A DNA stretch of 64,000 nucleotides. Origin: Bog-756 sp963769765 (GTDB taxonomy: Bacteria; Actinomycetota; Acidimicrobiia; Acidimicrobiales; RAAP-2). Below are positions 61,991 through 64,000 of the stretch, one piece after another; the first letter of the stretch is position 1, and every line of letters begins with the position of its first letter. Made by a program: the position numbers and the translations under genes. Below the pieces are notes generated by a model, which worked only from the letters and a program-made list of their open reading frames with translations, did no database searches and had not been told where the DNA came from. The DNA is taken from NCBI GenBank assembly GCA_963769765.1, contig CAVYNA010000001.1, positions 434,001-498,000 on the forward strand. The letters are read 5' to 3'.

Positions 61991-63022
61991 TCAGCGGTCG
62001 GCGAGCGGCCATTCCTTCGTCCGCGAGTCATCTTGCGAGGAGGGCCGGAGCGCCCACGACCGCCGCCACGGGGAGGCCTGTGGCCCCCGGAGCGACGGGG
62101 TCGCGCCGCGTGACGCGGTCCGCTTCGCGGTCCACCAGTCGGAGGTGAGCTCGTGTGCCAGAGCTGCGACCTCGGCCTCGATGCGAACGGCGAACCGGCG
62201 CGCGTCCTCTCCTTCGTCTGGACGGAGCGGGGTGCCGAAGGTGACTGTCGTGCGGGTGCGCCGCATGGTGCGGCGTCCCTTCGGGAGGACGTGGCGCGTC
62301 CCGTCCAGATGCACCGGCACCACGGGACAGCCGGTGCGGGTGGCGAGGTAGGCAGCCCCGCCCCGGAATTCCTGGGCCCAGCCGTCGGGGGAGCGCCCGC
62401 CCTCCGGGAAGATCACGAGGTTCCAGCCGTCGGTCAGCAGGCCGGCGGCCAGTTCCGCGGACCGCCGGTTCACCTTGGTCCGCTCGATGGGGATCGCCGC
62501 GAGCACGAAGGACCAGGCGTCCGCCTTCCAGCGACGGTCGAAGAAGTAGTCGGCCGCCGCCGCGACAACCGTGTGATGGCGGAAGCGGAGGGGCAGGCAG
62601 CCGAGGAGGAGCGGGGTGTCGATGTGGCTCGCGTGATTGGCCGCGAAGATGACGGGCGGCTCGAGACCGACCAGTGCCTCGTCGCCGCGCACGACCGGGG
62701 CAGCGACGATGGCGGCGAGCGGACGTGCGACGTTGTCGAGCACCATCGCCCGGGCCAGTCGGACCGGGTACTTCCTCGACCAGGTGGTGTCGTAGTGGAC
62801 GCCGAGCTCTGGCTCGTCCATCGGTCGGGGGACGGACTCCGGCCAGCTCGGTGCGGTGAGCGGAAAGGCACGCCGCCCGGCGCTCGCGGCCAGTCCGCGG
62901 GGGGTGAGGCGACTCGCGCTGCGGGAGGCCGACGGTTCATCGCCTGTCGCGCCGAGCGCGGCATCCCGGCGGACCGCCCGGCGCGACCGGAGCGAGCTCG
63001 CCGAACGCGACCGTCCCGTCAC
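61991..63022 (-). CDS. 1-acyl-sn-glycerol-3-phosphate acyltransferase (PlsC-like)
   Basis: A PlsC-type acyltransferase with NHASHIDTPLLLG (HX4D) and FPEGGRSPDG, plus GGAAYLATRTGCPVVPVHLD. The long form from ATG 63022 (343 residues) overlaps the neighbouring stop by four bases and has a 65-residue Arg/Ser-rich N-terminal extension; a shorter form from ATG 62821 (276 residues) would be of normal length. The C-terminal 40 residues are also basic. It follows the LarA-like gene on the same strand. Confidence 0.82.
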   Translation of the reverse strand: MTGRSRSASSLRSRRAVRRDAALGATGDEPSASRSASRLTPRGLAASAGRRAFPLTAPSWPESVPRPMDEPELGVHYDTTWSRKYPVRLARAMVLDNVARPLAAIVAAPVVRGDEALVGLEPPVIFAANHASHIDTPLLLGCLPLRFRHHTVVAAAADYFFDRRWKADAWSFVLAAIPIERTKVNRRSAELAAGLLTDGWNLVIFPEGGRSPDGWAQEFRGGAAYLATRTGCPVVPVHLDGTRHVLPKGRRTMRRTRTTVTFGTPLRPDEGEDARRFAVRIEAEVAALAHELTSDWWTAKRTASRGATPSLRGPQASPWRRSWALRPSSQDDSRTKEWPLADR

Positions 63023-64000
63023 TGGACGTCCGCCATCAGGATCGGTGGCGCGTGGAGGTGGGTCACCGTGGGCGAGCTGCCGACGACGTCACCGGCCATC
63101 TCGAGCGCGTCGGCGAGCGTCGTGGCCGAGCGGAAGCCCATCCGGTGGACCGCGGCCCGGTCGCCGCCCACGATGATGACTGCGCCGAGGTGGTCCAGCG
63201 CGTGCGCGCACCAGTACCACATGTAGAAGGGGTGCACCCCGTGGTACGCGTGGCCGGTGCGGTAGAGATGAACGTACCAGGGGTCGGTCGCGAAGGACTC
63301 CTCGTACCGGTCGGCCATCTCGATCGGATTGGTGGTCTCGCTCAGGACCTGCTCGAAGAAGTCGATGTAGCTGGGGTGGTGTACGGGGTTGAACTCCCAC
63401 GGTGTCGGGTGGGTCATGACGAGGACCCCGCCCTCGCGCACGAGCGGCCGACCGCGGTAGAGGTTGAAGAAATACCCCAGTCCGAGGCAGGCAACGAGGA
63501 TCGGGTTGAGGATCGAGTTCACGTTGTACGGGCTGATGTAGGGAAGCCCCATCGTCAGGATGTCGGTCTGCCCCTCGACGGCGACGCCCTGTTGGGACCA
63601 GACGTGCTCGGTGGTGAGGACATGGACCGCTTCGACCTCGCCCGCCTGCACCGAGGTCATCCGGTGCGGCGCCCTCACCGAGTGGAAGATCGGGCGTGCG
63701 AGGCGGGCAGGGGTGCGGTCGAGGGCTTTCGAGGTCGCGAGGTAGCTGAGGCGGTCCCGCGCGGTCCACTCCCACTCACGCTTCTGGAGGAACTCGACCG
63801 TCCGCGGGAAGGTCGCGTTGTTGAGGGTGGTCTCGATCTGGAAGACCTTGACGCCGCTTGCTGCGATGTGGCGCCCCATCCGCCAGTTCGACGAGTGGAG
63901 CTCCGAGCGGTGCTGGTCCATGAAGGAGCGGCTGTGCTGCATGGTGACGGGATTGTGGTGGTGCCGGAGGCTCTTGTAGCTCGCGAGCCCGGTGGCGACG
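63019..64000 (-). CDS. LarA-like / DUF2088-type protein, 5' end beyond the window
   Basis: The C-terminal 327 residues of a larger protein, open to the right edge. TDILTMGLPYISPYNVNSIL, GLGYFFNLYRGRPLV, THPTPWEFNPVHHPSYIDFF and MWYWCAHALDHLGAVIIVGG match the LarA-like/DUF2088 proteins, relatives of nickel-pincer lactate racemase. The HH and other metal or pincer residues of the N-terminal part are not in view, so activity cannot be judged. Coupled by ATGA to the acyltransferase. Confidence 0.55.
   Translation of the reverse strand, partial: VATGLASYKSLRHHHNPVTMQHSRSFMDQHRSELHSSNWRMGRHIAASGVKVFQIETTLNNATFPRTVEFLQKREWEWTARDRLSYLATSKALDRTPARLARPIFHSVRAPHRMTSVQAGEVEAVHVLTTEHVWSQQGVAVEGQTDILTMGLPYISPYNVNSILNPILVACLGLGYFFNLYRGRPLVREGGVLVMTHPTPWEFNPVHHPSYIDFFEQVLSETTNPIEMADRYEESFATDPWYVHLYRTGHAYHGVHPFYMWYWCAHALDHLGAVIIVGGDRAAVHRMGFRSATTLADALEMAGDVVGSSPTVTHLHAPPILMADVQ

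Overview
The window looks like about 64 kb of chromosome from a high-GC actinobacterium, most likely a member of the class Acidimicrobiia. The basis is the very high G+C, frequent GTG starts, many TAnnnT -10 boxes placed 5-10 nt before a start codon (leaderless mRNAs), MurT/GatD peptidoglycan amidation genes, LLM-type flavin (probably F420) oxidoreductases, a TIGR03086/DinB-like protein, and secreted proteins with GSMGG and SVSCTS repeats. The species cannot be named from the sequence alone.

Layout. 1-2.9 kb: cysM (cut by the left edge), a metallo-beta-lactamase-fold hydrolase, rph and rdgB, the order known around mycobacterial cysM-Rv1339-rphA-Rv1341. 3.2-11.2 kb: DUF4388 protein, methyltransferase, enoyl-CoA hydratase, L,D-transpeptidase, glnD, a small membrane protein and a glycosyltransferase. 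11.3-15.5 kb: tRNA-Cys, a molybdenum-cofactor operon moaE-moeA-moaA-moaD (moaA frameshifted), a frameshifted DUF2127 membrane protein and tRNA-Val. 15.5-24.9 kb: an island-like accessory stretch of lower apparent G+C holding a GntR regulator with a divergent secreted beta-propeller gene, a secreted phosphoesterase, transposase remnants, and a large surface-protein gene split by an IS5-type element. Most genes here, and moaA and DUF2127 just before, carry single-base frameshifts.

24.9-37 kb: a glycosyltransferase / acyl-CoA dehydrogenase / ATP-grasp trio bordered on each side by a broken copy of the 5' end of a nearby gene; small enzymes (VOC, NUDIX, cupin); then a cell-envelope polysaccharide-like group (GT87-like, O-antigen-ligase-like, GH43) and a secreted repeat protein with a damaged 3' end. 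37-57 kb: an EF-G paralogue behind a 13-codon upstream ORF, DMT transporter, NERD protein, a secreted GH43-GSMGG fusion, thioesterase and LLM enzymes, an SVSCTS/GSMGG surface protein, DUF2254, peroxiredoxin, nitroreductase, an MFS pump with a TetR repressor and a clear palindromic operator, enoyl-CoA hydratase, YqgE and GNAT. 57-64 kb: a LysR gene facing a probable 6C-type C-rich small RNA, then HAD-acyltransferase, murT, gatD, another acyltransferase and a LarA-like gene running off the right edge.

The most unusual non-coding signals are the 6C-like RNA with a LysR-type dyad over its -35 box, and an element seen twice (about 2.99 kb and 57.17 kb), both times between convergent genes, made of a T-tract followed by GATGTA motifs repeated on a 10/20-bp period. 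No CRISPR array, prophage or rRNA operon was found.
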